From Dokdonella_A ginsengisoli (GTDB taxonomy: Bacteria; Pseudomonadota; Gammaproteobacteria; Xanthomonadales; Rhodanobacteraceae), in contig NZ_JBHSHD010000017.1 in the NCBI RefSeq assembly GCF_042652785.1, positions 1 through 64,000 of the forward strand: a stretch of DNA of 64,000 bases. Reading direction: 5' to 3'. The notes beneath the pieces are model-generated. The model searched no databases, was not told the origin of the DNA, and was given only the letters and a program-made list of their open reading frames with translations. Position 1 is the stretch's first letter. Every line of letters begins with the position of its first letter. The position numbers and the translations under genes are program-made. Below, piece by piece: positions 1-8,274 of the stretch.

Positions 1-65
1 TCCACATGGCCGATCGTGCCCACGTTCACGTGCGGCTTCTTGCGCTCGAATTTTTCCTTGGACAT
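1..65 (-). CDS. tuf: Elongation factor Tu, N-terminal fragment (cut by window edge)
   Basis: Only the first 21 codons are inside the window; they read MSKEKFERKKPHVNVG and continue to the start of the first GTP-binding motif (GTIGHV). This is the highly conserved N-terminus of EF-Tu, the GTPase that brings aminoacyl-tRNA to the ribosome. It lies directly downstream of tRNA-Tyr, tRNA-Gly and tRNA-Thr on the same strand, the gammaproteobacterial tRNA-tufB arrangement, so co-transcription with them is likely. The rest of the gene is outside the window. Confidence 0.95.
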   Translation of the reverse strand, partial: MSKEKFERKKPHVNVGTIGHV

Positions 66-163
66 GACGAACAACCCCGAATCTGATGTGAAAACGAATG
101 AAGTGGAGGCGAAATGCCGAATCTCAAACCCGTTGCGGATCCGCATCGTGCGGGGCCGCGAAA

Positions 164-239
164 TGGTGCTCACGAATGGAATCGAACCATCGACCTCCTC
201 CTTACCAAGGAGGTGCTCTACCGACTGAGCTACGTGAGC
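164..239 (-). tRNA. tRNA-Thr (anticodon GGT)
   Basis: The reverse strand reads GCTCACGTAGCTCAGTCGG onward, closes the acceptor stem and ends in an encoded CCA. The anticodon loop TTGGTAA gives GGT. It is the last tRNA before tuf. Confidence 0.97.
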
Positions 240-340
240 GGGTGTACTTGTGCAGTCCTCCCTGACTGCGAAGAACAAAGCTGCATCCGTGCAGCACTTT
301 TCAATACAGCCAAAAACCTTGAAGCCTTTCAGCAGTTCGA

Positions 341-414
<74 letters not shown>

Positions 415-627
415 GCCGGAGGACCTGCTTGGGTGTCACGCCGGAGCTTGCACTCTCCGGATGCCGCTTCCAGCCCTTCGGCTGCCCGAAACCGCTCCTG
501 CGATTTCGTCGAACCACGTCGGTGGATCTCGTCCACCTCCTGCGGCTCCGTTGTTCGTTGAACCTGCCCGAGGGCCGTGCCGGTGGTTCGAATCCACCTT
601 CGGCGCAGCTCGAGTTTTTACGCAACT

Positions 628-713
628 TGGTGGAGGGAGGTGGATTCGAACCACCGAAGGCGTGAGCCAGCAGATTTACAGTCTGCCCCCGTTGGCCGCT
701 TGGGTATCCCTCC
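628..713 (-). tRNA. tRNA-Tyr (anticodon GTA)
   Basis: A class II tRNA with a long variable arm. The reverse strand begins GGAGGGATACCCAAGCGG, the anticodon loop is CTGTAAA (GTA), and an encoded CCA closes it. It is the first gene of the tRNA-tuf transcript; a promoter candidate lies about 70 bases upstream. Confidence 0.97.
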
Positions 714-780
714 GGAAACTTGCTCCAGAATTTCTTGATCCGACCGCCACCCAGATGCAGCCTCGGGCACGGAGCCGCTT

Positions 781-810
781 ATTGTCCTTTCCGTCGCGCG
801 ACACTGTCAA
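781..810 (-). promoter_or_regulatory. Likely sigma-70 promoter of the tRNA-tuf operon
   Basis: On the minus strand there is a perfect -35 TTGACA (805-810), an 18-base spacer and a -10-like GACAAT (781-786), followed by a GC-rich stretch GCGGCTCCG. A GC-rich discriminator is typical of stringently controlled stable-RNA promoters. Expected transcription start is near 774, about 60 bases before tRNA-Tyr. Inferred by eye only. Confidence 0.6.
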
Positions 811-858
811 GGTCCCGGGAACGGAAAATTCGCAATTCCCACCCTCCGCCGGCGAGGC

Positions 859-1350
859 TCAGCCCGGCACCCCGGGGCGGAACCGGCCGACCTCGACCTC
901 CATCGCCTTCGACATCTCGATCAGGCGCCTGGCGTGCTCGGCCAGACGCCGGTCCTCGTCGTTCAGCGGCAGCCAGGGCGGTACCGCCGTCGGCTTGCCG
1001 TCCGGGGCGTCCAGGGCCACGAAGGAGATGACGCAGCTGGTGGCCACGCGCTCGACCGAGGTCTTGATGTCCCGGGCCACCACGTCGACCGCGAAATGCA
1101 TGCTCGAGTTGCCGGTGTGGATCAGCTTGCAGCGCACGTTGACGATGTCGCCGATCAGGATCGGCGCGACGAACTGGATGCCGCCCAGCGCCACCGTCAC
1201 GCAGTACCGGCCGCTCCAGCCGACCGCCGCGGCGTAGCCGGCCTGGTCGATCCATTTCATGACCATGCCGCCGTGCACCTTGCCGCCGAAATTCACGTCG
1301 GTCGGCTCGGCCAGGAAACGGAACTCGACCTCGCGCTGCTGACCGGGCAT
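859..1350 (-). CDS. Acyl-CoA thioesterase, hotdog fold
   Basis: A 163-residue protein of the cytosolic acyl-CoA thioester hydrolase (YciA/BACH) family, which hydrolyses acyl-CoA to free acid and CoA. The hallmark segment is NFGGKVHGGMVMKWID (about residues 19-34), where the hotdog helix packs against the sheet; a single hotdog domain fills residues 8-130. The ATG follows AGGA by 8 bases, which supports the start. It is monocistronic, between the tRNA operon promoter and a divergent secreted-protein gene. Substrate chain length cannot be read from the sequence. Confidence 0.9.
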   Translation of the reverse strand: MPGQQREVEFRFLAEPTDVNFGGKVHGGMVMKWIDQAGYAAAVGWSGRYCVTVALGGIQFVAPILIGDIVNVRCKLIHTGNSSMHFAVDVVARDIKTSVERVATSCVISFVALDAPDGKPTAVPPWLPLNDEDRRLAEHARRLIEMSKAMEVEVGRFRPGVPG

Positions 1351-1486
1351 TTCGGTGTTCCTGGGCGATTTGCCCGGATGTGACCGCGTAGCTTAACGCG
1401 GGGAGGCCGCCTTGTGTGACCTCTGTCGCGCCGGCCGGACCCGCGGCTGCGTACCCTGTCCGGGCCGATCCAAAGGGGGATGGAAG

Positions 1487-2560
1487 ATGGCCACGCGCGC
1501 AGCAGGCGGAATCGGGCTCATCCTGGCGCTGGCCGGCCACGCGGCCGCCAGCGAAGTGACAATCAAGAACGATTCGCTGACCGATTTCGGCAACGCCGCG
1601 ATCGTGTGGGGCTTCGTCGAGGGCGAGATGGCCGGCTCGTGGCTGACCAGCCCCTGCGACGGCGACCTCGTCGCCGTGCAGATATTCTGGCGATCCCCCG
1701 CCGGCACGACGGGCGATGTGATCGGCGATTCGATCACCCTCTATCGCGAGGGCACGTTTCCGAACCCCGGCGCCGTCGCACAGACGATCGGCGGCCCCGT
1801 ACTGCAGGACAATGCGCTGAACGAGTGGCGCTACCTGGACGACCAGAACACCCTGCCGCTGGTCGTCCCCGTCACCAGCGGCGAAACGATCGTCGTGGCG
1901 TTCGCCTTCGGCGAGGCGCCCCAGCCGGGCGTCGACCCGAGCGTGGTACGCGACACCGACGGCAATACCTCCGGCCGCAACGCCATCTATGCCAATCTCG
2001 GCGGCGGCAATTTCCAGTGGATCGACAGCGCCGCCGCAGGCGTCGCCGGCGACTGGGTCATCCGTGCGGTAGTCGACTGCCAGGCCATGCCGACCGATGC
2101 CGACGTCTCCGTCGCGATGACCGCCTCGGCGGAGGCCTACGTCGCCGGCGACGTGCTGCAGTACACCATCGTCGTCGCCAACGCCGGGCCGGCCCCATCG
2201 CCGAACACCTCGCTCGTCGACGTGTTCCCCGCCGTCTACGAGAATGCCACCTGGACCTGCACCGGCACCGGCGGCGCGATCTGCCCGTCCGGCAGCACCG
2301 GCAACATCATCGGTTCCGCAAGTCTGCCCTCCGGAAGCCAGCTCACGTTCGTCGCGGACGGGGTCGTCGCAGCGGGCACGGCAGCGACGCTCAGCAACTC
2401 CATGACCGCCGTCGTCAACGCACCGGTATCGGACCCGACACCGGCGAACAACACGGCGACCCTCGATCTCGCCCCCTCCATCGACGATGCGATCTTCGCC
2501 GACGGCTTCGACGGTGCCGCGATCGGGTTGAAGCCGGTTCGCGCGCGCGTCGCGCGCTGA
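1487..2560 (+). CDS. Secreted DUF11-repeat protein with C-terminal IFADGFD motif
   Basis: A 357-residue predicted extracytoplasmic protein. The ATG at 1487 is chosen because a signal peptide (GLILALAGHAAAS, cleavage near residue 22) follows at once and a purine-rich GGGGATGGAAG precedes it; an in-frame ATG 25 codons upstream would bury the signal. Residues about 23-200 form an unrecognised beta-rich domain. Residues about 204-325 form a DUF11 (conserved-repeat, Ig-like) domain, as seen in cell-surface proteins. The end carries IFADGFD (336-342) and a short basic tail. I recall similar DGFE/DGFD tails in other secreted proteins of this bacterial order; their function is unknown to me. Confidence 0.8.
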   Translation: MATRAAGGIGLILALAGHAAASEVTIKNDSLTDFGNAAIVWGFVEGEMAGSWLTSPCDGDLVAVQIFWRSPAGTTGDVIGDSITLYREGTFPNPGAVAQTIGGPVLQDNALNEWRYLDDQNTLPLVVPVTSGETIVVAFAFGEAPQPGVDPSVVRDTDGNTSGRNAIYANLGGGNFQWIDSAAAGVAGDWVIRAVVDCQAMPTDADVSVAMTASAEAYVAGDVLQYTIVVANAGPAPSPNTSLVDVFPAVYENATWTCTGTGGAICPSGSTGNIIGSASLPSGSQLTFVADGVVAAGTAATLSNSMTAVVNAPVSDPTPANNTATLDLAPSIDDAIFADGFDGAAIGLKPVRARVAR

Positions 2561-2646
2561 GGGGCCGGGGGAATTCGTTCCTCCCCCGGCCCGGGCAGGC
2601 CGGGGATGGCCGGCCTACGTCAGCCGCACGCAGGAGCGCCGGACGC

Positions 2647-3738
2647 TCAGACGTTGAAGCGGAAGTGCAGCACGTCGCCTTCCTGCACGACGTAGTCCTT
2701 GCCTTCCAGGCGCAGGCGGCCTGCGTCGCGCGCGCCGGCTTCGCCCTTGTACTTGATGTAGTCGTCGTAGGCGATCGTCTCGGCGCGGATGAAGCCGCGC
2801 TCGAAGTCGGTATGGATCACGCCGGCCGCCTGCGGCGCGGTCGAGCCCTTTCTCACCTGCCAGGCGTGCACTTCCTTCTCGCCGGCGGTGAAGTAGGTCT
2901 GCAGGCCGAGCAGCTTGTAGCCGGCGCGGATCACCCGATTCAGGCCCGGCTCGTCCAGGCCCAGGTCCTTCAGGAACTCGTCGCGGTCGGCGTCTTCCAG
3001 CTGCGCCATCTCCTCCTCGATCGCCGCGCAGACCGGCACCACCTCGGCGCCTTCCTTCGCCGCGCGCTCGCGCACCCGGTCGAGGAACGGATTGTTCTCG
3101 AAGCCGTCTTCCTTGACGTTGGCGATGTACATCAACGGCTTGAGGGTCAGCAGGAACAGGTCGCGCAGCAGCGCCTTCTCGTCGTCGTCGAGCCCGGCCG
3201 AACGCGCCGCACGGCCTTCGTTGAGTACGCCTTGCACCTTCTGCAGCACCGGCCGGCGCGCCAGCGCGTCCTTGTCGTTGGCCTTCGCCGCGCGCTCGAC
3301 GCGGTTGAGCGCCTTCTCGACCGATTCCAGATCGGCCAGGGCCAGTTCGGTGTCGATCGTCTCGATGTCGGAGATCGGGTCGATCTTGCCGGCGACGTGC
3401 ACGATGTCGGTGTTCTCGAAGCAGCGCACGACGTGCGCGATCGCATCGACCTCGCGGATGTGCGCGAGGAACTTGTTGCCCAGCCCCTCGCCCTTCGACG
3501 CGCCGGCGACGAGGCCGGCGATGTCGACGAACTCGATCGAGGTCGGAATGATCTTCAGCGGCTTGGCGATACCCGACAGCGCCTCCAGGCGCGGATCAGG
3601 CACCGGCACGACGCCGACGTTCGGATCGATCGTGCAGAACGGGAAGTTCGCCGCCGCGATGCCGGCCTTGGTGAGCGCGTTGAACAGGGTCGACTTGCCG
3701 ACGTTCGGCAGGCCGACGATGCCGCATTTGATGCCCAT
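2647..3738 (-). CDS. ychF: Ribosome-binding ATPase YchF (OBG family)
   Basis: A 363-residue protein, full family length. P-loop GLPNVGKS is at residues 9-16. The fourth G motif is NVKE instead of NKxD, the change that makes YchF prefer ATP over GTP. The C-terminal TGS domain (about residues 278-361) includes the conserved YDDYIKYKGEAGARDAG segment. YchF binds ribosomes and is linked to oxidative-stress responses. It is the last gene of the leftward prs-rplY-pth-ychF set, separated from pth by a palindromic repeat. Confidence 0.97.
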   Translation of the reverse strand: MGIKCGIVGLPNVGKSTLFNALTKAGIAAANFPFCTIDPNVGVVPVPDPRLEALSGIAKPLKIIPTSIEFVDIAGLVAGASKGEGLGNKFLAHIREVDAIAHVVRCFENTDIVHVAGKIDPISDIETIDTELALADLESVEKALNRVERAAKANDKDALARRPVLQKVQGVLNEGRAARSAGLDDDEKALLRDLFLLTLKPLMYIANVKEDGFENNPFLDRVRERAAKEGAEVVPVCAAIEEEMAQLEDADRDEFLKDLGLDEPGLNRVIRAGYKLLGLQTYFTAGEKEVHAWQVRKGSTAPQAAGVIHTDFERGFIRAETIAYDDYIKYKGEAGARDAGRLRLEGKDYVVQEGDVLHFRFNV

Positions 3739-3750
3739 GGCTTTAAATCC

Positions 3751-3825
3751 GGGAATGGAGAATCGGGAATCGGGAATCGTAAGAGCAGGCTTTTACGATT
3801 CCCGATTCCCCATTCTCGATTCCCG
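3751..3825. repeat. GGGAATC-type palindromic intergenic repeat, copy 1
   Basis: Short units of the form GGGAAT(C/GG)A run rightward at 3751-3783 and are mirrored as inverted units (GATTCCC) at 3793-3825, so transcripts can form a long hairpin. It fills the ychF-pth gap. A closely related copy lies at 5265-5348 and a partial one at 25224-25249. Confidence 0.75.
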
Positions 3826-3832
3826 CCTCTGA

Positions 3833-4420
3833 CTACTCCCGATTTCCGGTCGTGTGCAACTGCTTCATCGCCGCCTCGAACTGGCCCGCCACAGCCAGCG
3901 GCAGCACGTCCAGGGAGCGCCCGATCGCCTCGAGCATCGCCCCCTCGTCAGCGGCGGACGGGCGTCCGAGCACCCAGCCGTGCACCCGGTCCTTGTGGCC
4001 GGGATGGCCGATGCCCAGGCGCAGGCGATGGAACTTGCCGTGGCCGACGTGCGCGAACAGGTCGCGCAATCCGTTCTGGCCGCCGTGGCCGCCGTCGAAT
4101 TTCAGCCGCGCCACGCCTGGCGGCAGATCGAGGTCGTCGTGCACGACCAGCATTTCTTCCGGCGCGATCTTCCAGTAGCGCAGCGCGGCACCGACGGAGG
4201 CGCCGCTCGCGTTCATGTAGGTGGTCGGCTTGAGCAGCCAGACCGGACCGCCGGCCAGCGAAATCTTGGCGGTTTCGCCGCGCAGCTTCGATTCGACGCC
4301 GAAACGCGCGCCCTCGCGCTGCGCCAGGGCATCCACCAGCCAGAACCCGGCGTTGTGCCGGGTCCTGAGGTGCTCGGCCCCGGGGTTGCCGAGGCCGACG
4401 ATGAGGCGAAGTCCGCTCAT
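3833..4420 (-). CDS. pth: Peptidyl-tRNA hydrolase
   Basis: A 195-residue enzyme that releases tRNA from prematurely dropped-off peptidyl-tRNA. The start shows LIVGLGNPG, then TRHNAGF with the catalytic His at residue 22, and VVHDDLDLP with the family's conserved Asp; FDGGHGGQNGLRD is also typical. The length matches the family. It lies just downstream of rplY, the usual gammaproteobacterial neighbour, on the same strand. Confidence 0.97.
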   Translation of the reverse strand: MSGLRLIVGLGNPGAEHLRTRHNAGFWLVDALAQREGARFGVESKLRGETAKISLAGGPVWLLKPTTYMNASGASVGAALRYWKIAPEEMLVVHDDLDLPPGVARLKFDGGHGGQNGLRDLFAHVGHGKFHRLRLGIGHPGHKDRVHGWVLGRPSAADEGAMLEAIGRSLDVLPLAVAGQFEAAMKQLHTTGNRE

Positions 4421-4513
4421 GACCAGACCACTCCCCGCGCCGCGCCCTCCCGCGCGAGCGCGGGAAGGACGGCGGCTGCCGCGCCGGGCGCGGCAGCGAC
4501 GGAGAGCCGGGTT

Positions 4514-5185
4514 TTACTTCTTCTCGTCCTTCTTCGCGGCAGCGGCGGGCGCGGCCGCAGCAGCCGCTTCACCCTCGCCCGCTTCCGGAGCGGCCTCGGC
4601 TTCCTCGCGCACTTCCTTGGCGACGACGACAGCGTGGTCGTGCTCCTTGCCCAGGCGCAGTTCCGGAATCTCCACGCCCTTGGGCAGCTTGAGGTCGGAC
4701 AGGTGCAGGATGTCGTCGACCTTCAGCTCGCCCAGGTCGACCTCGATGTACTCCGGCAGGTTGCCCGGCAGGCACGAGACTTCGACTTCGTTGAGCTCGT
4801 GCGTGATGACCACGCCCGAGGTCTTGCCGGCCGGCGAGCCTTCCTGGTTCAGGAAGTGCAGCGGCACGCGCACGCGGATCGCCTCGTTCTCGTTCACGCG
4901 CTGGAAGTCCAGGTGCAGCACGAGCTGCTTGAACGGATGGCGCTGCATGTCGCGCAGCAGCACCTTCTGCACGTCGCCGTTGAGGCTGAGGTCGAGGATG
5001 GACGAGTAGAACCACTCGTTCTGGCTCGCGTGCCAGACGTCCTTGTGCAGGATCTGGATGCTGACCGGCTTCAGCTCACCGCCGTAGACGATCGCCGGAA
5101 CGAAACCCGCGCGACGCAGGCGGCGGCTCGCACCCTTGCCTTCGTCATCGCGCTTCTCAACGCTGATTTGATGTGTCTTTGCCAT
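4514..5185 (-). CDS. rplY: 50S ribosomal protein L25, long (CTC) form
   Basis: A 223-residue protein. The N-terminal L25 domain (about 1-95), which binds 5S rRNA, is followed by the CTC beta domain (about 100-185). The tail is Ala/Glu/Lys-rich (EAAPEAGEGEAAAAAAP) and ends KKDEKK, probably disordered. The ATG of MAKTHQISVEKR is the natural start, although the open frame runs much further upstream. It lies between prs and pth on the same strand, separated from prs by a repeat. Confidence 0.95.
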   Translation of the reverse strand: MAKTHQISVEKRDDEGKGASRRLRRAGFVPAIVYGGELKPVSIQILHKDVWHASQNEWFYSSILDLSLNGDVQKVLLRDMQRHPFKQLVLHLDFQRVNENEAIRVRVPLHFLNQEGSPAGKTSGVVITHELNEVEVSCLPGNLPEYIEVDLGELKVDDILHLSDLKLPKGVEIPELRLGKEHDHAVVVAKEVREEAEAAPEAGEGEAAAAAAPAAAAKKDEKK

Positions 5186-5264
5186 TTTCGTGTTGCCTTT
5201 GTTGCCGTGAAGCCGCCTCGCGGCGGCATGGATCCTCTCCCGCGACCAGGAGAGGGGGTGAATA

Positions 5265-5348
5265 CCGGGAATGGGGAATCGGGAATGGAGAATCGTCGAA
5301 GCGAAAGCGCCGCCTTTCCGATTCTCCATTCTCCATTCCCGATTCCCG
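5265..5348. repeat. GGGAATC-type palindromic intergenic repeat, copy 2
   Basis: A left arm of GGGAATGGGGAATC units and a right arm of their inverse (GATTCTCCATTC) flank a short unique centre. Same family as the copy at 3751-3825. It lies directly downstream of the prs stop codon, in the prs-rplY gap. Confidence 0.75.
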
Positions 5349-5352
5349 CTCC

Positions 5353-6321
5353 TCAATCTACGTACAGCGAACTCACCGATTCGCCGTAGGCGATGCGGCG
5401 GATCGTCTCGGCCAGCAGCTCCGCCACCGACAGCTGGCGGATGCGGCCGCTGGCCTTCGCCGCGTCCGACAGCGGAATCGTGTCGGTGACGACGAGCTCG
5501 TCCAGCGCCGAGCCGGTGATGTTCTGGATCGCCGGACCCGACAGCACCGGATGCGTGCAGTAGGCCACGACCTTGCGCGCACCGCGCTTCTTCAGCGCCG
5601 CCGCCGCCGCGCACAGCGTGCCGGCGGTGTCGACGATGTCGTCCACCAGCACGCAGACCTTGTTCTCGACCTCGCCGATGATGTTCATCACCGTCGCCTC
5701 GTTGGCGCGCGGGCGGCGCTTGTCGATGATCGCCAGGTCCGCGTCGTCCAGGCGCTTGGCGATCGCGCGCGCGCGGACCACGCCGCCGACGTCCGGCGAG
5801 ACCACGATCAGGTCGTCCTTGGCGTAGTAGCGCCAGATATCGGCCAGCAGCACGGGCGAGGCGTAGACGTTGTCGAGCGGGATGTCGAAGAAGCCCTGGA
5901 TCTGGTCGGCGTGCAGGTCGACCGTCAGCACCCGGTCGGTACCGACCACGCCGATCATCTCGGCGGCGACCTTGGCCGTGATCGGCACGCGCGCCGAGCG
6001 CGGCCGGCGGTCCTGCCGCGCATAGCCGAAGTACGGGATCACCGCGGTCACGCTGGCCGCCGATGCGCGCTTGAGCGCGTCGATCAGGGCCAGCAGATCC
6101 ATGAAATTGTCGGCCGTCGGCGCGCAGGTCGGCTGCACGACGAAGACTTCCTGCCGGCGCACGTTCTCCTCGATCTCGACCTGCACCTCGCCGTCGCTGA
6201 AGCGACCGACCAGCGCCTTGCCGAGGGGAACGTTCAGTTCGGCGCAGATCGCCGAAGCGAGTGCGCGATTCGCATTTCCGGTGAAAACGAGGATGCCGGG
6301 GCTGTTCACGTTGGTGTCCAC
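5353..6321 (-). CDS. prs: Ribose-phosphate pyrophosphokinase (PRPP synthase)
   Basis: A 322-residue enzyme making phosphoribosyl pyrophosphate from ribose 5-phosphate and ATP for nucleotide, His and Trp synthesis. It shows FSDGEVQVEI, the divalent-metal/PRPP-binding DLHADQIQGFFDIP, and the PRPP loop VLVDDIVDTAGT. The GTG at 6319-6321 (VDTNVNSPGILVF) is chosen because it gives family length and follows GGAG by 9 bases; the frame is open for 96 more codons upstream but those overlap tRNA-Gln. It is downstream of tRNA-Gln and ispE on the same strand, as in many gammaproteobacteria. Confidence 0.95.
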   Translation of the reverse strand: MDTNVNSPGILVFTGNANRALASAICAELNVPLGKALVGRFSDGEVQVEIEENVRRQEVFVVQPTCAPTADNFMDLLALIDALKRASAASVTAVIPYFGYARQDRRPRSARVPITAKVAAEMIGVVGTDRVLTVDLHADQIQGFFDIPLDNVYASPVLLADIWRYYAKDDLIVVSPDVGGVVRARAIAKRLDDADLAIIDKRRPRANEATVMNIIGEVENKVCVLVDDIVDTAGTLCAAAAALKKRGARKVVAYCTHPVLSGPAIQNITGSALDELVVTDTIPLSDAAKASGRIRQLSVAELLAETIRRIAYGESVSSLYVD

Positions 6322-6380
6322 GCTGCAAAACTCCGATACGCAAACCGCCGGCGCCGTGGCACCGTGACGAACCGCTGGAT

Positions 6381-6455
6381 TGGCTGGGGCGGCAGGATTC
6401 GAACCTGCGAATGCCGGGATCAAAACCCGGTGCCTTACCGCTTGGCGACGCCCCA
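6381..6455 (-). tRNA. tRNA-Gln (anticodon TTG)
   Basis: The reverse strand begins TGGGGCGTCGCCAAGCGG, has anticodon loop TTTTGAT (TTG) and ends in an encoded CCA. It sits between ispE and prs, a known gammaproteobacterial context. Confidence 0.97.
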
Positions 6456-6775
6456 CTAACGAGCGAAGCGGGCTCCTGCCCGCCTCGCATGAAAACGGTC
6501 GCAGCCAAGCTGCGCCACGTTTTCGTCGCCGCGGTGCTCCGCACCGCGCGGGTGGTACGTCCTGTACCACAAGAAGCCTAGCCACGGTGCTTCCAAACAC
6601 CGCAACCATCCAAACCGTGAAGCCGTTGCCTCACCTCTCCCGCTCGCGGGAGAGGTCGCGCCGCAGGCGCGGGTGAGGGAAACGCTTGCACCGGCCTGTC
6701 AGGGCCGCCCTCATCCGCCTTCGGCACCTTCTCCCGCGAGCGGGAGAAGGAAAAACTGTTACCGCGTCGGCGCCG
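6456..6775. repeat. Non-coding gap with two CTCTCCCGC/GCGGGAGAG hairpin repeats
   Basis: About 320 bases between ispE and tRNA-Gln with no credible gene. It holds two hairpin units: CTCTCCCGCTCGCGGGAGAG (about 6632-6655, inside a larger palindrome closed by CCTCACC/GGTGAGG at about 6629-6678) and a relative at about 6708-6750 built on TTCTCCCGCGAGCGGGAGAA. Related units occur at 16443-16485, 41473-41570 and, degenerate, near 5233-5258. This looks like a REP-type dispersed family. Confidence 0.7.
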
Positions 6776-7660
6776 TCAACCCGCTTCGATCCGCCATTCC
6801 TCGAGCCGCGCGAGCAGCGGAGAAACCGCCACCCCGCGTGCGGCGAAGCCACGCATTCCGTGCGGCGGACTTTCCACGATCTTCATTGCCGTTTCGCGCG
6901 CGTCGACCGCGACGAAGACGCAGCCACCCGAGCCGCTGAGCCTCGCTTCGCCGTGCCGGCCGAGCCAGTCCAGCGCTCGCGCCACCGCGGGAAAGCGTTC
7001 GCGCACGACCGGCTCGAACACATTGCCCGTCCGGACGCCCGCAAGGAAGTGCGGAATTGTCAGCTGCGGTGCAGCACGTGTCAATTCCGGGGCCGCGAAA
7101 AGGGCCGCCGTCGGCACCGCGGCACCGGGGTCCAGGACGGCGTACCAGCGCTGCGGAAGATCGACCGGGGCGAGGCGCTCGCCCACCCCTTCGGCCCAGG
7201 CGCTGCGCCCGCGCACGAATACCGGCACGTCGGCCCCCAGGCGCAGGCCTAGCGCGGCCAGCTCGTCCTCGCCCAGGCCGGTCCGCCACAGGGCGTTCAG
7301 CGCGACCAGGGCGGTCGCCGCGTCGGAACTGCCGCCGCCGAGCCCTCCGCCGAGCGGAATGCGCTTGTCGATCGCGATGTCGGCGCCGAGCCGGACGCCC
7401 GCGGCTGACTGCAGCAGGCGCGCCGCGCGCACGGCCAGGTCGGCTTCCGGGGCGACCCCGGCCATGGGGTCGACGCGGCGGATCTCGCCGTCCCGGCGCG
7501 GACGCAGGCGCAGCGTGTCGCCCCAGTCCAGCAGCTGGAACACCGTCTGCAGCAGGTGATAGCCGTCGGCGCGGCGGCCGACGATGTGCAGGAACAGGTT
7601 CAGCTTCGCCGGTGCCGGCCAGTCGCTCCAGCCGGCGCCGGGCGCCGCCTCGTCCGTCAC
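6776..7660 (-). CDS. ispE: 4-diphosphocytidyl-2-C-methyl-D-erythritol kinase
   Basis: A 294-residue GHMP-family kinase of the non-mevalonate isoprenoid pathway, phosphorylating CDP-methylerythritol. PAPAKLNLFLHI lies near the N-terminus, the glycine-rich ATP loop PLGGGLGGGSSDAA near residue 97, and LSGSGGCVFV near the C-terminus. The GTG start overlaps the lolB stop codon (GTGA), implying translational coupling; lolB-ispE adjacency is classical in this group. Confidence 0.95.
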   Translation of the reverse strand: MTDEAAPGAGWSDWPAPAKLNLFLHIVGRRADGYHLLQTVFQLLDWGDTLRLRPRRDGEIRRVDPMAGVAPEADLAVRAARLLQSAAGVRLGADIAIDKRIPLGGGLGGGSSDAATALVALNALWRTGLGEDELAALGLRLGADVPVFVRGRSAWAEGVGERLAPVDLPQRWYAVLDPGAAVPTAALFAAPELTRAAPQLTIPHFLAGVRTGNVFEPVVRERFPAVARALDWLGRHGEARLSGSGGCVFVAVDARETAMKIVESPPHGMRGFAARGVAVSPLLARLEEWRIEAG

Positions 7661-8274
7661 GGCGGATTCCACTCGCGGATCGCCAGCCGCACCTTGTACT
7701 CGCCCTGCGCGGCGAACACCCGCGTCGGCAGCGCCGGATCGCGCGAAGTGTCGTAGTCGAGGTACTGCACCTTCCAGCCGCCCTCGTCGATCTCGGCCGG
7801 CAGGCCGTCGGCGCGGAACGCGATGCGCGCGTCCGGCGAGGCGCGCAGGCCGCGCACCCAATGCGTCAGTTCGGCGACCGGCACGTGCCAGCCCAGCTCG
7901 CGCTGCAGCAGGCTCTGCGCATCGCCGGCCTCGACCGGCTGCTCGCGCAGCCCCTGCAGCGTGGTGTGCCCGGCGTCGCCGGACAGGGTCCAGGTCTTGC
8001 CGGTGACCGGCGCGTGCACGCTGAAGCGGAACGCGTCGCCGCGCTGGCTCCATTCGAGCGAGCCGCTGCCGCTGTCGCGGCCGTCGGAAACGCCGAGGCG
8101 GCCGCGCAGGCTCCAGTCCGCCCGCGCGCCGAGCGCCTGCTCCCGCGCGGCCTGCTGATCCAGCAGCGCGGCGTCCGCCGGCACGATCGGCGGCTTCACG
8201 CGGGGGCCGACGCAGGCGGCGAGCAGGGACGCCGCGGCGAGCACGGCGAGGCGAATCCGCGTGCGCCGGCTCAT
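7657..8274 (-). CDS. lolB: Outer-membrane lipoprotein insertion protein LolB
   Basis: A 205-residue lipoprotein that receives lipoproteins from LolA and inserts them in the outer membrane. The signal sequence ends in LLAAC with the lipidated Cys at residue 21. DWSLRGRLGVSDGRDSGSGSL and WVRGL are typical LolB segments. The ATG overlaps the upstream TPR gene's stop (ATGA) and its own stop overlaps ispE, so the three genes form a tight operon. Confidence 0.92.
   Translation of the reverse strand: MSRRTRIRLAVLAAASLLAACVGPRVKPPIVPADAALLDQQAAREQALGARADWSLRGRLGVSDGRDSGSGSLEWSQRGDAFRFSVHAPVTGKTWTLSGDAGHTTLQGLREQPVEAGDAQSLLQRELGWHVPVAELTHWVRGLRASPDARIAFRADGLPAEIDEGGWKVQYLDYDTSRDPALPTRVFAAQGEYKVRLAIREWNPP

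Noticed and set aside
1480..4233. A 917-codon open frame on the plus strand
   Set aside because: It runs across the DUF11 gene and antisense to ychF; its translation is Arg-rich and low in complexity, a typical shadow in GC-rich DNA.
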